A program made the position numbers and the translations under genes. Positions 1-6,933 of a stretch of 33,162 bases of DNA are shown here, piece by piece. This DNA is from Clostridiales bacterium. GTDB lineage: Bacteria; Bacillota; Clostridia; Lachnospirales; Lachnospiraceae. The notes beneath the pieces are model-generated. The model ran no database searches. It saw only the letters and a program-made list of their open reading frames with translations, and had not been told where the DNA came from. The stretch lies in NCBI GenBank assembly GCA_029098165.1, contig JAQXNU010000091.1:1-33162 (forward strand). Direction: 5' to 3'. Numbering within the stretch: the first letter of the stretch is position 1; every line of letters starts with the position of its first letter.

Positions 1-120
1 GAATTAGCAAAACAAATTCAAGGGGATAAATTCACATTAAAAGGATTCCATCAATTCTTCCTAGATTGTGGACCAACACCATTTGACTTGATCCGAACGA
101 AATTAAAAGAGAATAAATAA
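1..120 (+). CDS. C-terminal fragment of a DUF885-like protein (5' end outside window)
   Basis: Frame 1 is open from the first base to the TAA at 118-120 and encodes 39 residues. They contain GFHQFFLDCGPTPFDLIRTK, which resembles the C-terminal block of DUF885 proteins (phe-his, then a Leu-Asp-x-Gly-Pro-x-Pro turn and a final helix). DUF885 proteins are long bacterial proteins of poorly known function, often lipoproteins, with a possible metallopeptidase-like fold. Only the tail is here, so the family call rests on this one motif. A long inverted-repeat element starts directly after the stop codon. Confidence 0.55.
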   Translation, partial: ELAKQIQGDKFTLKGFHQFFLDCGPTPFDLIRTKLKENK

Positions 121-122
121 GC

Positions 123-297
123 AATCGTAAAAGTGACTGGACAAAACGGCAAATAAAATAACGAGGAGAGGTGGATAATCATGTTAGAATTTAACTGCGT
201 CTGGCCGAAAGGGAAAGGCAGCCAAATTTTAATATGATTATTCACCTCTCTTGCTCATTATATATTCCGTTTTTTTACAGTCTATTTTTACTGTTAT
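123..297. repeat. Long hairpin repeat, copy 1 (core on minus strand)
   Basis: Two arms of roughly 75 bases can fold on each other: the left arm includes GAGAGGTGGATAATCATGTT and the right arm carries its near-perfect complement. The centre at about 190-230, read on the minus strand, is TTTGGCTG, then CCTTTCCCTTTCGGCC, then AGACGCAGTTAAA. The same asymmetric core occurs at 2321-2360 and 31824-31863. Several arm mismatches here would be G-U pairs if the plus strand were transcribed. The element follows the DUF885 stop codon immediately. It could act as a terminator or 3' structure, or be a MITE/REP-like element. An apparent ORF at 51-245 on the minus strand is an artefact of the palindrome. Confidence 0.85.
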
Positions 298-371
298 TAA
301 CAAATGTATCCGATATTTTGAAATTATTCATGAAATTTTAACCAAATTTCTCGAAAATCTTCTGTACGATA

Positions 372-400
372 TTGACATATACAGGTAAAAATTCTATACT
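372..400 (+). promoter_or_regulatory. sigma-A-type promoter of pckA
   Basis: TTGACA (372-377) is followed after exactly 17 bases by TATACT (395-400). Transcription should start near 407, giving a 5' UTR of about 137 bases. The -35 box is a perfect match and the -10 box matches five of six, so strong expression is expected. Confidence 0.8.
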
Positions 401-405
401 TAAAG

Positions 406-467
406 TGGTGTAAATTTGAAGTACACCATCAGTTGAATATGCAAGCGAATTCTATGATTGCGCTTGT
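406..467 (+). promoter_or_regulatory. Two stem-loops in the pckA 5' UTR
   Basis: TGGTGTA (406-412) pairs with TACACCA (422-428) around a 9-base loop, beginning at the predicted transcription start. CAAGCG (442-447) pairs with CGCTTG (461-466) around a 13-base loop, with a possible extra G-U pair. A 5'-terminal hairpin commonly stabilises mRNA in Firmicutes. Alternatively, either repeat could be a protein operator. I recognise no known riboswitch class. Confidence 0.5.
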
Positions 468-543
468 AACTTAATTACATATTGCCCTATCATTTCAGTT
501 ATTTGAGTCAGGGATATATTACACTTATTAGGAGGATTTCATT

Positions 544-2211
544 ATGTCAACAAAAGCTTATTTCAAGCATGACGAAATCGGCAGTGGTAAACCAGGATTT
601 TCAAAGACTCGTTCCATTATTGAAGCCGCTTTCTACGGAAACAATGTTGTTAAAGTTAACACTCTTAAAGAAGCTTACGAACTTGCTAAGAACTCTCCAG
701 GTACAGTCGTTACTGATATGCCTGTTTACAGAGGCGAAGAATTTGGTCTTGAAAAAGATGCAAAAGTTCTTCTTTTCAATGATGGTTCTATTACTGGTCG
801 TTACGCTGCAGCCAGAAGAATTGCTGGTGAGCCAGGCGTTGACTGTGCTGAGTTAGATAAGATCGTTATGGATGCAATTTATGATACACGTTGGACTACT
901 ATGTATCATGCAGAAGTTTTCATTGGTCTTGATCCAGAATTTATGGTAAAAGCTCATCTTTTAATTCCAGAAGGTGAAGAAAACCTTATGTACTCCTGGA
1001 TGTTAAACTTCCAGTATATGTCCGATGAGTATGTTAAGATGTATAAGAATTCAAAACCTATTGGTAATGAACCAGATATCTACATCTTCTCTAATCCACA
1101 ATGGGCTGGTACAACAAATCCTAAATACGATCCTAAGTGCTTATGTTACTTCAATACAGAAAATAACTGTGCAGCTATCTTAGGTATGAGATACTTCGGT
1201 GAACATAAAAAAGGTACTCTTACAATTGGCTGGGCTATCGCAAACCGTAACGGTTATGCTTCCTGTCATGGTGGTCAGAAGAGATACAACTTAGGTGAAG
1301 GTAAATCCTTCGTTGCTTCTGTTTTTGGTCTTTCTGGATCTGGTAAGTCTACAATTACACATAACAAACATAACGGCAAATACGATGTAACTGTACTTCA
1401 CGATGATGCATTTATCATCAATACTGAGACTGGTTCTTCAATTGCTATGGAACCTACTTACTTCGATAAAACTGCTGACTACCCTACATATTGTGCAGAT
1501 AATAAATATTTATTAACAGCTCAGAACTGTTCTGCTACTATGGATGAGGATGGAAAAGTTGTTCTTGTAACAGAAGATATCCGTAATGGTAACGGACGTG
1601 CTATCAAATCTAAATTATGGTCTCCAAACCGTGTGGATAAGATTGAAGAGCCAGTTAACGCTATCTTCTGGATCATGAAAGATCCTACTATTCCTCCAAT
1701 CGTTAAGTTAAAAGGTGCTTCTTTAGCTTCCGTTATGGGTGCTACATTAGCAACTAAGAGATCTACTGCAGAAAGACTTGCAGAAGGTGTAGATCCTAAC
1801 GCTTTAGTAGTTGAGCCATACGCTAACCCATTCAGAACTTACCCATTAGGTGGTGACTATGAGAAGTTCAAGAAGTTAGTTGCTGAAAGAAACGTAGACT
1901 GCTACATTATCAATACTGGTGACTTCATGGGCAAGAAAGTTCAGCCTAAGGATACATTAGGTGTTATCGAAGCAGTTGTTGAAGGAAAAGCTGATTTCAA
2001 ACAGTGGGGTCCATTCTCCGATATCGAAATCTTCGAGTGGGAAGGATTTGTACCAGACTTCAACGATCCAGAATACGTTGCTCAGTTAAAAGCTAGAATG
2101 AACGATCGTATTAAATTTGTAGAATCCAAAGAAACACTTAAAGGTGGCTATGATAAATTACCTGCAGACGCTTTAGAAGCTCTTAAGAAAGTTGTCGCAG
2201 AACTTAACTAG
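544..2211 (+). CDS. pckA: Phosphoenolpyruvate carboxykinase (ATP), divergent form
   Basis: This 555-residue protein is close to the usual length of ATP-type PEP carboxykinase (about 530). The enzyme interconverts oxaloacetate and ATP with PEP, CO2 and ADP in the cytosol; in fermenters it often runs toward oxaloacetate. The P-loop (kinase-1a) is FGLSGSGKST at residues 261-270. A kinase-2-like metal site HDDAF lies at about 286-290, and NPFRTYPLGGDYEKF near residue 430 resembles the conserved C-terminal block. It differs from the classical E. coli enzyme, where kinase-2 reads GDDEHGW, and I do not find the usual TGYTAK-type adenine-binding segment. It therefore belongs to a divergent clade. AGGAGG lies 8 bases before the ATG. 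The gene is monocistronic, with its own promoter and terminator. The family assignment is good; whether the nucleotide is ATP is inferred. Confidence 0.82.
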   Translation: MSTKAYFKHDEIGSGKPGFSKTRSIIEAAFYGNNVVKVNTLKEAYELAKNSPGTVVTDMPVYRGEEFGLEKDAKVLLFNDGSITGRYAAARRIAGEPGVDCAELDKIVMDAIYDTRWTTMYHAEVFIGLDPEFMVKAHLLIPEGEENLMYSWMLNFQYMSDEYVKMYKNSKPIGNEPDIYIFSNPQWAGTTNPKYDPKCLCYFNTENNCAAILGMRYFGEHKKGTLTIGWAIANRNGYASCHGGQKRYNLGEGKSFVASVFGLSGSGKSTITHNKHNGKYDVTVLHDDAFIINTETGSSIAMEPTYFDKTADYPTYCADNKYLLTAQNCSATMDEDGKVVLVTEDIRNGNGRAIKSKLWSPNRVDKIEEPVNAIFWIMKDPTIPPIVKLKGASLASVMGATLATKRSTAERLAEGVDPNALVVEPYANPFRTYPLGGDYEKFKKLVAERNVDCYIINTGDFMGKKVQPKDTLGVIEAVVEGKADFKQWGPFSDIEIFEWEGFVPDFNDPEYVAQLKARMNDRIKFVESKETLKGGYDKLPADALEALKKVVAELN

Positions 2212-2221
2212 TTTTTTGACC

Positions 2222-2251
2222 AAAGCCCTTCGCTTACGCGAAGGGCTTTTT
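2222..2251 (+). terminator. Intrinsic terminator of pckA
   Basis: AAAGCCCTTCGC (2222-2233) pairs perfectly with GCGAAGGGCTTT (2238-2249) around a TTAC loop, and the stem runs into TTTTT. It lies 10 bases after the pckA stop codon. Confidence 0.93.
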
Positions 2252-2260
2252 CTTGTGTCC

Positions 2261-2420
2261 GCGAGACACAAAAACATGCAGAATTATGTGGGTGAGATGA
2301 GGGAGCATGGTACGTTGAAATTTGGCTGCCTTTCCCTTTCGGCCGGACTTAGCCAAATTTCAACGTACCATGCCCCCTCATCTCACTCCACTTATTTTTC
2401 GTGTTTTTGTGTTGGTGCGT
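2261..2420. repeat. Long hairpin repeat, copy 2 (core on plus strand)
   Basis: The left arm from about 2261 (ACACAAAAAC, then GTGAGATGAGGGAGCATGG and TACGTTGAAATTTGGCT) is nearly the exact complement of the right arm (AGCCAAATTTCAACGTA to TGTTTTTGTGT). The core at 2321-2360 holds the family sequence CCTTTCCCTTTCGGCC. The central arms pair almost perfectly, although their sequence differs from copies 1 and 3. The element starts about 10 bases after the pckA terminator. Between them, GTGTC (2255-2259) and GACAC (2265-2269) form a small palindrome. The apparent 78-aa ORF across this element is an artefact. Confidence 0.88.
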
Positions 2421-2669
2421 TATTCTAAAGAAAGCTCGTTTGCGAAAGAGAGTTAGGCTATTGATCAATAAAAGTTCGCGTTGTTAGAGCGACAAGGTCT
2501 TTCTGTGGAATTCGCGTATTTATTTTGAGAAGGGTTAGATTTTGAATGAAAGTTGAGCTGTCACTTGATAAATATTACTTATTTTGTAGTGACAGCTCTT
2601 TTTTAATACATGTATATTCCGAAAGATAATTATCTGTTTTTATATAACTGAATTAGTAATTCATAGTTG
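2421..2669. other. Intergenic region with an orphan plus-strand terminator
   Basis: I find no gene or known RNA between the hairpin repeat and the end of the MATE gene. The stretch contains TTGATCAA and several GTTCGCG/ATTCGCG-like motifs but no convincing promoter. It ends in a terminator-like hairpin (2555-2604) pointing away from pckA. Confidence 0.4.
2555..2604 (+). terminator. Terminator-like hairpin without an obvious upstream gene
   Basis: GAGCTGTCACT (2555-2565) pairs perfectly with AGTGACAGCTC (2588-2598) and is followed by TTTTTT (2599-2604). The T-run is on the plus strand, so it does not serve the minus-strand MATE gene. It may stop read-through from pckA, or end an unrecognised short transcript. 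Confidence 0.7.
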
Positions 2670-4013
2670 TTACTCCTTAATTTTGCGGTAATGCCATAAA
2701 AAGTAGATGTTTCCTGGGATTGAAGTGATGGTCCAGGAGAAGATATAAAGTAGATACAGTGATTTTATCGTGCGATAGTATGCAAAGATTGTAACAATCC
2801 ATAGAATACGAAATGCTACGGAACCGAGGAGTACAATTACGGTTGGAGTCATACTTTTTCCGATTCCTCTTGCGGCGGCAGTTGCATTGTCCATAAAGGC
2901 GGATACACAATAGCAAAGGCCCATGATCATAATTCTAGTCGTTCCATGATAAACGACATTGACATCATTCGTAAACAAGGATAAAAATTGATTATGGAAT
3001 ACGACAAGAGCTAGACCTAACAGAAATGCCACCGTAAAGGAATAGATCGTTGTTATGATATAGGCATGGAGGATTCTCTTCTTATTCCTTGCTCCATAGT
3101 TTTGTGCAATAAAGCTTGTACTTGCAGTATAAAAAGCAGCCATCATATCATAAACGATCGCATCCGCATTCGCTGCTGCTGCATTTCCCTCTACCACCAC
3201 ATGATCAAATGAATTTACCGCACTTTGTACAAAGAGATTTGCGATTGCAAATACCGAATACTGAATGGCAGAAGGTATGCTAATTCGTAGGATACGTATT
3301 GCAATTTTACGATCTATTCGAATCTCATGTAGTTTAAGTCCATATACTTCCTTGCATTGAAATAAACATCGAAGGATCAAATAAGCCGATATGTATTGAG
3401 AAATGATACTTGCTAGAGCGACTCCAAAGACCCCCATATGAAAGACAACCACAAAAATTAGATTTAGGATGACATTAACGATTCCGGATATGGTTAAATA
3501 TTTTAATGGTCGCTTCGTATCACCAATAGCACTTAAAACAGCATTTCCGTAATTATATAGCGCTAATGCTGGTGATCCACACAGATAAACTTTTAAATAT
3601 ATGCTAGCTCCATCGATTAGTTCTTCTTTTGTATTCATTAAGTTCAAGATTGGTCGTGTGAATAACAAGCCACAACATAGGATGATCAGCCCGGTAATAA
3701 AGCAAAGTAAAATAGAAGTATGTACCGTCTTTTTTACTTTATCCGAATCCTTGGCTCCCATAAATAATGCGGTAATTGCATTAACACCTCCGGCCATACC
3801 AATCATCAAGCCTGTCGTTAAGGTAACTAAAATTGTAGTGGAGCCTACGGAACCTAATGCTCGTGCACCTGCAAACTTTCCAACTACTGCAATATCCGCT
3901 AAATTAAATAGAACCTGAAGTACATTTGTGAACATGAGTGGTATGCTATATAATAATATATTTTTAGTCAAAGACCCATTACACATATCTATTTCTTTCG
4001 TACGATTTCTCAT
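2670..4013 (-). CDS. MATE-family multidrug/Na+ exporter
   Basis: This polytopic membrane protein of about 447 residues shows typical MATE features. The N-terminus is MCNGSLTKNILLYSIPLMFT, followed by NVLQVLFNLADIAVVGKF, and the repeated halves carry about 12 hydrophobic segments. The YGNAVLSAIGDTKRP segment after the sixth helix is also characteristic. MATE proteins expel drugs or metabolites in exchange for Na+ or H+. The frame is open to 4112, but the extra N-terminal 33 residues are not family-like. The ATG at 4013 gives the normal length, with AAGGAG about 15 bases upstream, which is a long spacing. The ATG at residue 43 of the open frame is another option. No substrate can be inferred, and the gene appears monocistronic. 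Confidence 0.9.
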   Translation of the reverse strand: MRNRTKEIDMCNGSLTKNILLYSIPLMFTNVLQVLFNLADIAVVGKFAGARALGSVGSTTILVTLTTGLMIGMAGGVNAITALFMGAKDSDKVKKTVHTSILLCFITGLIILCCGLLFTRPILNLMNTKEELIDGASIYLKVYLCGSPALALYNYGNAVLSAIGDTKRPLKYLTISGIVNVILNLIFVVVFHMGVFGVALASIISQYISAYLILRCLFQCKEVYGLKLHEIRIDRKIAIRILRISIPSAIQYSVFAIANLFVQSAVNSFDHVVVEGNAAAANADAIVYDMMAAFYTASTSFIAQNYGARNKKRILHAYIITTIYSFTVAFLLGLALVVFHNQFLSLFTNDVNVVYHGTTRIMIMGLCYCVSAFMDNATAAARGIGKSMTPTVIVLLGSVAFRILWIVTIFAYYRTIKSLYLLYIFSWTITSIPGNIYFLWHYRKIKE

Positions 4014-4122
4014 GATGTTATATTCTAACTCCTTGTCATATATTATCAGTTCACATTGTACTTCAATCTGCTTCCAGAAACAATACAAGGAAAGAACAAA
4101 AATATCCTGCAAATAAAATCAT

Positions 4123-4170
4123 AAAAAGAAGCTGTCGCTTCAAGAAACTTTATTCTTAAAAGCGACAGCT
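4123..4170 (-). terminator. Intrinsic terminator of the NMT1-like lipoprotein gene
   Basis: AGCTGTCGCTT (4130-4140) pairs with AAGCGACAGCT (4160-4170), with further inner pairing AAGAA/TTCTT. On the minus strand the stem is followed by TTCTTTTT. It lies about 47 bases past the lipoprotein gene stop. The stem resembles that of the plus-strand terminator at 2555-2598 (AGCTGTC[G/A]CT). Confidence 0.85.
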
Positions 4171-4216
4171 CTCATTGGGCCCTTCAAAGGCAAATCAGCA
4201 TTATAAGTTCTTTATT

Positions 4217-5332
4217 CTAAGGAATGTAATAGAAGTTATCATCTGGCATAGAACCGCCTACAGAGTTTGGTTCCTGGTCAAATAATACTTGAAGATATGC
4301 ACTTACTTTTTTCTTCATTTCATCGCCTTGGAGCATTACAATGTTGCAGTTAGGAATGGCCTTCATCGCTACTCCCTTTTTAATGATACCGTATTTTTCT
4401 ACTAATTCTGCAGTTGCTTCAACCTCTGCATTCGCATAATTTACGGATTGTTCGTACTCCTTTAAAAGATCATCAACTGCATCTTTGTTTTCCTCTAAGA
4501 ATTTTGTATTAACAACAACTACGCCAGTTACTACCGTACTATCATTCTTACTTGCTGCTTCCCATTCTTTTGTTATATCTAATGCAACATGAACTTTGTC
4601 GTTGTTCATCATAACAGTAGTAACATAAGGCTGAGGTAACATAGCAATTGCATCATCTGACTGACTTAATATTGCAGCAACTTCCGTAGCTTCTGTCTTA
4701 TACTCAATAGTTACATCCTTTTCTGGATCCAGACCATGAGACTTAAGTAAATAATTTAAAGTATATTCTGGAGTTGTTCCTTTTCCTGTAGAATAGATTG
4801 TTTTACCTTTTAAATCTTCTACGCTATGAATGGAATCTCCCGTTTCTACGATGTATAAAACACCTAATGTATTGATACCTGCGACCTTGATTGCACCATT
4901 ACTTTTTGCATATAAAACAGAAGCAAGATTACAAGGAATTGCTGCAATTGGATATTCACCTTTAATGATGCCCGCAGTGATCTCATCTGCTGCACCAGCT
5001 ACGGTTAACTCATAGTTATTGGCTGTCATGCCCTGTGCACTTAAATCCACCATAGATACTAATCCCATGGATGTTGGTCCTTTTAAACCTGCAATTGGAA
5101 TTGTAATCTTTTCAGCTACTTGTTCCAGCGCCGATTCCTCAGATGCCTCTTGAGTTGGTGTTGCTTCCTCCGTTGGTTTCACTTCCTCAGTAGGTGTTAC
5201 TTCTTGTGTTACAGTTTCTGTTGGTGTAACTGTAGTTTCCTTTGATGTAGTTTCCTTTGCTTTTGAACAGCCAGCTAATGTTGTTACACCTAGTAAAATT
5301 GTACATGCCAGCATACATAATTTCTTTCTCAT
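4217..5332 (-). CDS. NMT1/THI5/SsuA-like substrate-binding lipoprotein (orphan)
   Basis: The 371-residue precursor has a lipoprotein signal (MRKKLCMLACTILLG, lipobox LAGC, Cys at about residue 22). A Thr/Glu/Pro-rich linker follows (about 25-70), then a periplasmic-binding fold. Features typical of the NMT1/SsuA group are the ITIPIAGLKGPTSMGLV opening, LKGKTIYSTGKGTTPEYTLNYLL near residue 180, and AILSQSDDAIAMLPQPY. Such proteins deliver thiamine precursors, sulfonates, nitrate or aromatic compounds to ABC importers. No permease or ATPase gene is adjacent: a terminator and a MATE gene follow. The substrate is unknown. A strong promoter and an attenuator-like leader precede the gene, so expression is probably conditional. 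Confidence 0.85.
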   Translation of the reverse strand: MRKKLCMLACTILLGVTTLAGCSKAKETTSKETTVTPTETVTQEVTPTEEVKPTEEATPTQEASEESALEQVAEKITIPIAGLKGPTSMGLVSMVDLSAQGMTANNYELTVAGAADEITAGIIKGEYPIAAIPCNLASVLYAKSNGAIKVAGINTLGVLYIVETGDSIHSVEDLKGKTIYSTGKGTTPEYTLNYLLKSHGLDPEKDVTIEYKTEATEVAAILSQSDDAIAMLPQPYVTTVMMNNDKVHVALDITKEWEAASKNDSTVVTGVVVVNTKFLEENKDAVDDLLKEYEQSVNYANAEVEATAELVEKYGIIKKGVAMKAIPNCNIVMLQGDEMKKKVSAYLQVLFDQEPNSVGGSMPDDNFYYIP

Positions 5333-5333
5333 A

Positions 5334-5453
5334 TCACTTTTCCTCCGCTACGTTTATCTGTTGATAATATTGCTGGTGTTCGCGGAAATAAAAAAAGACT
5401 CTGAAAGTATAAAAATACCCTTCAAAAGTCTCATACGCTCTTTCTTTATTCAT
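5334..5453 (-). CDS. Possible 39-aa aromatic-rich leader peptide
   Basis: ATG at 5453-5451 opens a 39-codon frame ending TGA at 5336-5334, one base before the lipoprotein ATG. Twelve of 39 residues are Tyr or Phe (for example YFYTF and FFYF). GGTGGG about 6-11 bases upstream could serve as a ribosome site. The frame runs straight through the leader terminator, as in classical amino-acid attenuators. However, the terminator T-run itself encodes Phe codons, so part of the bias is automatic. Treat this as a candidate only. Confidence 0.3.
   Translation of the reverse strand: MNKERAYETFEGYFYTFRVFFYFREHQQYYQQINVAEEK
5391..5432 (-). terminator. Leader terminator (attenuator) before the lipoprotein gene
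   Basis: On the minus strand AGACTTTTGAAGGGTAT pairs imperfectly with ATACTTTCAGAGTCT around a short T-rich loop, and TTTTTTT follows. It lies between a strong promoter (5545-5573) and the gene start at 5332. Most transcripts should stop here unless an upstream element or ribosome prevents hairpin formation. Confidence 0.8.
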
Positions 5454-5540
5454 CGTCTTCCCACCAAGAGAACTCTTATATGGTTAGAACAAATTTATTA
5501 GAAGCGCTTCTCTATCAGGTTATTCCTTCTACATCAGCAC
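5433..5540 (-). promoter_or_regulatory. Unclassified leader RNA (riboswitch- or attenuator-like)
   Basis: About 105 bases lie between the predicted start of transcription near 5538 and the terminator. AGAGAA near 5508-5513 can pair with TTCTCT near 5468-5473. The palindrome AGAAGCGCTTCT (about 5500-5511) could instead be a DNA operator of LacI type. I compared it by eye with TPP, SAM, purine, lysine, preQ1 and T-box consensus features and saw no match. In particular the TPP CTGAGA box and the T-box TGGNACC are absent. Confidence 0.5.
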
Positions 5541-5544
5541 TTCC

Positions 5545-5573
5545 ATTATATAGCAACTAACTAGGAATGTCAA
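5545..5573 (-). promoter_or_regulatory. Perfect-consensus promoter for the leader/lipoprotein unit
   Basis: Read on the minus strand, TTGACA (5573-5568) and TATAAT (5550-5545) are separated by exactly 17 bases. This is the complete sigma-A consensus. It drives a leader of about 205 bases before the lipoprotein ATG. Confidence 0.85.
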
Positions 5574-5602
5574 ACGATAGTCCAACCCATTTCCTAGGAC
5601 AA

Positions 5603-5899
5603 TTATGATGTCTTATGTATCGATTTCATCAATAACACATATCCCCGAATCGGAAAATAAATAGCAGTAATCACTGTCATAATAGTTACAGTAAAAAATG
5701 CATTAGTACCAAAAGATCTTGATGGTAAGCCATGAGACCAAATGGATACCAATATTCCAACTAAAAGAATTATGTATACTACTACTGTTGCAAAAATATT
5801 GTCTTTATTAACAATGTATATCCACTTGCCATCTATACATTTATATTTGTATTCTGAATAACTACCTTTACCCGTTCTTGATAATTCATAAAAATACAC
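5603..5899 (-). CDS. Small membrane protein, C-terminal part of an interrupted frame
   Basis: This is a 98-residue frame with a GTG start. Two hydrophobic segments are visible: IFATVVVYIILLVGILVSIW and a second around TNAFFTVTIMTVITAIYFPI. The basic, Tyr-rich N-terminus (YELSRTGKGSYSEYKYK) is probably extracellular or cytoplasmic loop. The nearest ribosome-site-like sequence (AAAGG) is about 16 bases before the GTG, which is poor. The same frame is open back to a TAA at 5932-5930, and upstream of that stop lies a 59-codon frame with a good ribosome site. The two may be one broken gene of about 168 codons. I do not recognise the family. Confidence 0.5.
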   Translation of the reverse strand: MYFYELSRTGKGSYSEYKYKCIDGKWIYIVNKDNIFATVVVYIILLVGILVSIWSHGLPSRSFGTNAFFTVTIMTVITAIYFPIRGYVLLMKSIHKTS

Positions 5900-5929
5900 G
5901 ATAACAAACTTAGCGCCTTTATATGGGTA

Positions 5930-6109
5930 TTAAATATACGGCGCATGCTTGATTCTTACTATTAGCTGTATAATATCATAAAATAGGAATAACCCTAAAA
6001 TAAATACAATATAAAAAGCAATGTATTTCATTTTGTCACCTATATCACTTTCTTTTATTTCTTCTAGTTCTGCCAGTCCCGTAATTTCAAAGATATCCTT
6101 TCTATTCAT
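5930..6109 (-). CDS. 59-aa single-pass membrane protein, N-terminal part of an interrupted frame
   Basis: ATG at 6109 follows a strong GGAGGG site. The product begins MNRKDIFEITGLAELEEIKE and has one membrane span (about residues 28-52, KYIAFYIVFILGLFLFYDII), ending KHAPYI-stop. The downstream 98-aa frame is in the same phase, with 10 sense codons between the TAA and its GTG. Only about 20 bases separate the start codon from the terminator hairpin of the two-component operon. It therefore has no room for its own promoter, unless the promoter lies inside the terminator or the regulator gene. Expression may depend on read-through. Function unknown. Confidence 0.55.
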   Translation of the reverse strand: MNRKDIFEITGLAELEEIKESDIGDKMKYIAFYIVFILGLFLFYDIIQLIVRIKHAPYI

Positions 6110-6124
6110 AAGAAACCCTCCAAA

Positions 6125-6179
6125 TAAAAAAACTTTACGGGTATGGTTATTTTAACTCGAATTACCATACCCGTAAAGT
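6125..6179 (-). terminator. Intrinsic terminator of the two-component operon
   Basis: ACTTTACGGGTATGGT (6132-6147) and ACCATACCCGTAAAGT (6164-6179) form a perfect 16-bp stem. On the minus strand it is followed by TTTTTTTATT. It lies about 50 bases after the response regulator stop. Confidence 0.92.
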
Positions 6180-6227
6180 CTCTTTATAATTGATTTTCCT
6201 TATAATTTCAGCATTTAGTACATCTTT

Positions 6228-6917
6228 TTATACTTTAAAACGGTATCCGACACCCCAGATTGTCTCAATATATTGAGGTTTGGATGTATTAGCTTCAATT
6301 TTTTCACGAATTTTCTTGATATGAACTGTAACAGTTGCGATATCACCAATCGACTCCATATCCCAGATTTCCTGGAACAGTTGTTCCTTCGTATAAACAT
6401 GGTTTGGATTTTGCGCTAAGAATGTTAACAGATCAAATTCTTTCGTTGTAAATGCTTTTTCTTCTCCATTGATATAAACTCTTCTTGCTGTCTTATCAAT
6501 CTTAATTCCGCGGATTTCGATAACTTCATTCTCTTTCACACCGCTTCCAAGCAGTCTTTCATAACGGGCCAGATGCGCCTTTACACGGGCAACTAATTCA
6601 CTTGGACTAAATGGTTTTGTCATATAGTCATCCGCTCCCAAGCCTAAGCCACGAATTTTATCAATATCATCTTTTTTCGCGGAAACCATGATCACTGGTA
6701 TGTTCTTTTCTTCACGAACACGCTTGCAAATTTCAAAACCATCTACTTTTGGCAGCATTAAGTCTAAGATGATTAAGTTAAAATCCCCTGACAATGCCTG
6801 CTCTAATCCTTTATCTCCGGTATTTTCTATTGTTACCTCAAAACCAGAAAGTTCTAAATAATCCTTTTCCAATTCCGCAATTGCCTGCTCATCTTCCACT
6901 ATCAGTATCCTGTTCAT
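6228..6917 (-). CDS. OmpR/PhoB-type response regulator
   Basis: The 229-residue protein has an N-terminal receiver domain (about 1-115) with the acidic pair E8/D9, phospho-acceptor D52 in ILDLMLP, S79 and K101 in the MTKPFSP loop. A C-terminal winged-helix DNA-binding domain follows (about 130-229), ending in YIETIWGVGYRFKV, the OmpR-family signature. It is a transcription factor phosphorylated by the sensor kinase encoded 16 bases upstream. AGGAGGAG lies before the ATG. No target genes can be named. The neighbouring small membrane protein frame or metK could be near-target candidates only by position. Confidence 0.96.
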   Translation of the reverse strand: MNRILIVEDEQAIAELEKDYLELSGFEVTIENTGDKGLEQALSGDFNLIILDLMLPKVDGFEICKRVREEKNIPVIMVSAKKDDIDKIRGLGLGADDYMTKPFSPSELVARVKAHLARYERLLGSGVKENEVIEIRGIKIDKTARRVYINGEEKAFTTKEFDLLTFLAQNPNHVYTKEQLFQEIWDMESIGDIATVTVHIKKIREKIEANTSKPQYIETIWGVGYRFKV

Positions 6918-6933
6918 GGATTCTCCTCCTCTA

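Noticed and set aside
51-245. 64-aa minus-strand ORF
   Set aside because: It is read across the inverted-repeat element, has no ribosome site, and its relatives occur only in the other hairpin copies.
2192-2428. 78-aa plus-strand ORF after pckA
   Set aside because: It covers the pckA terminator and hairpin repeat copy 2; no ribosome site and no protein-like composition.
5499-5512. CcpA cre site at the palindrome AGAAGCGCTTCT
   Set aside because: The central AAGCGCTT is cre-like, but the outer TG and CA positions do not match the cre consensus.
5338-5540. TPP riboswitch or T-box before the NMT1-like gene
   Set aside because: The CTGAGA box and ACCTGATCTGG-like core of TPP are missing (only ACCTGATAG is seen), and there is no TGGNACC T-box sequence.
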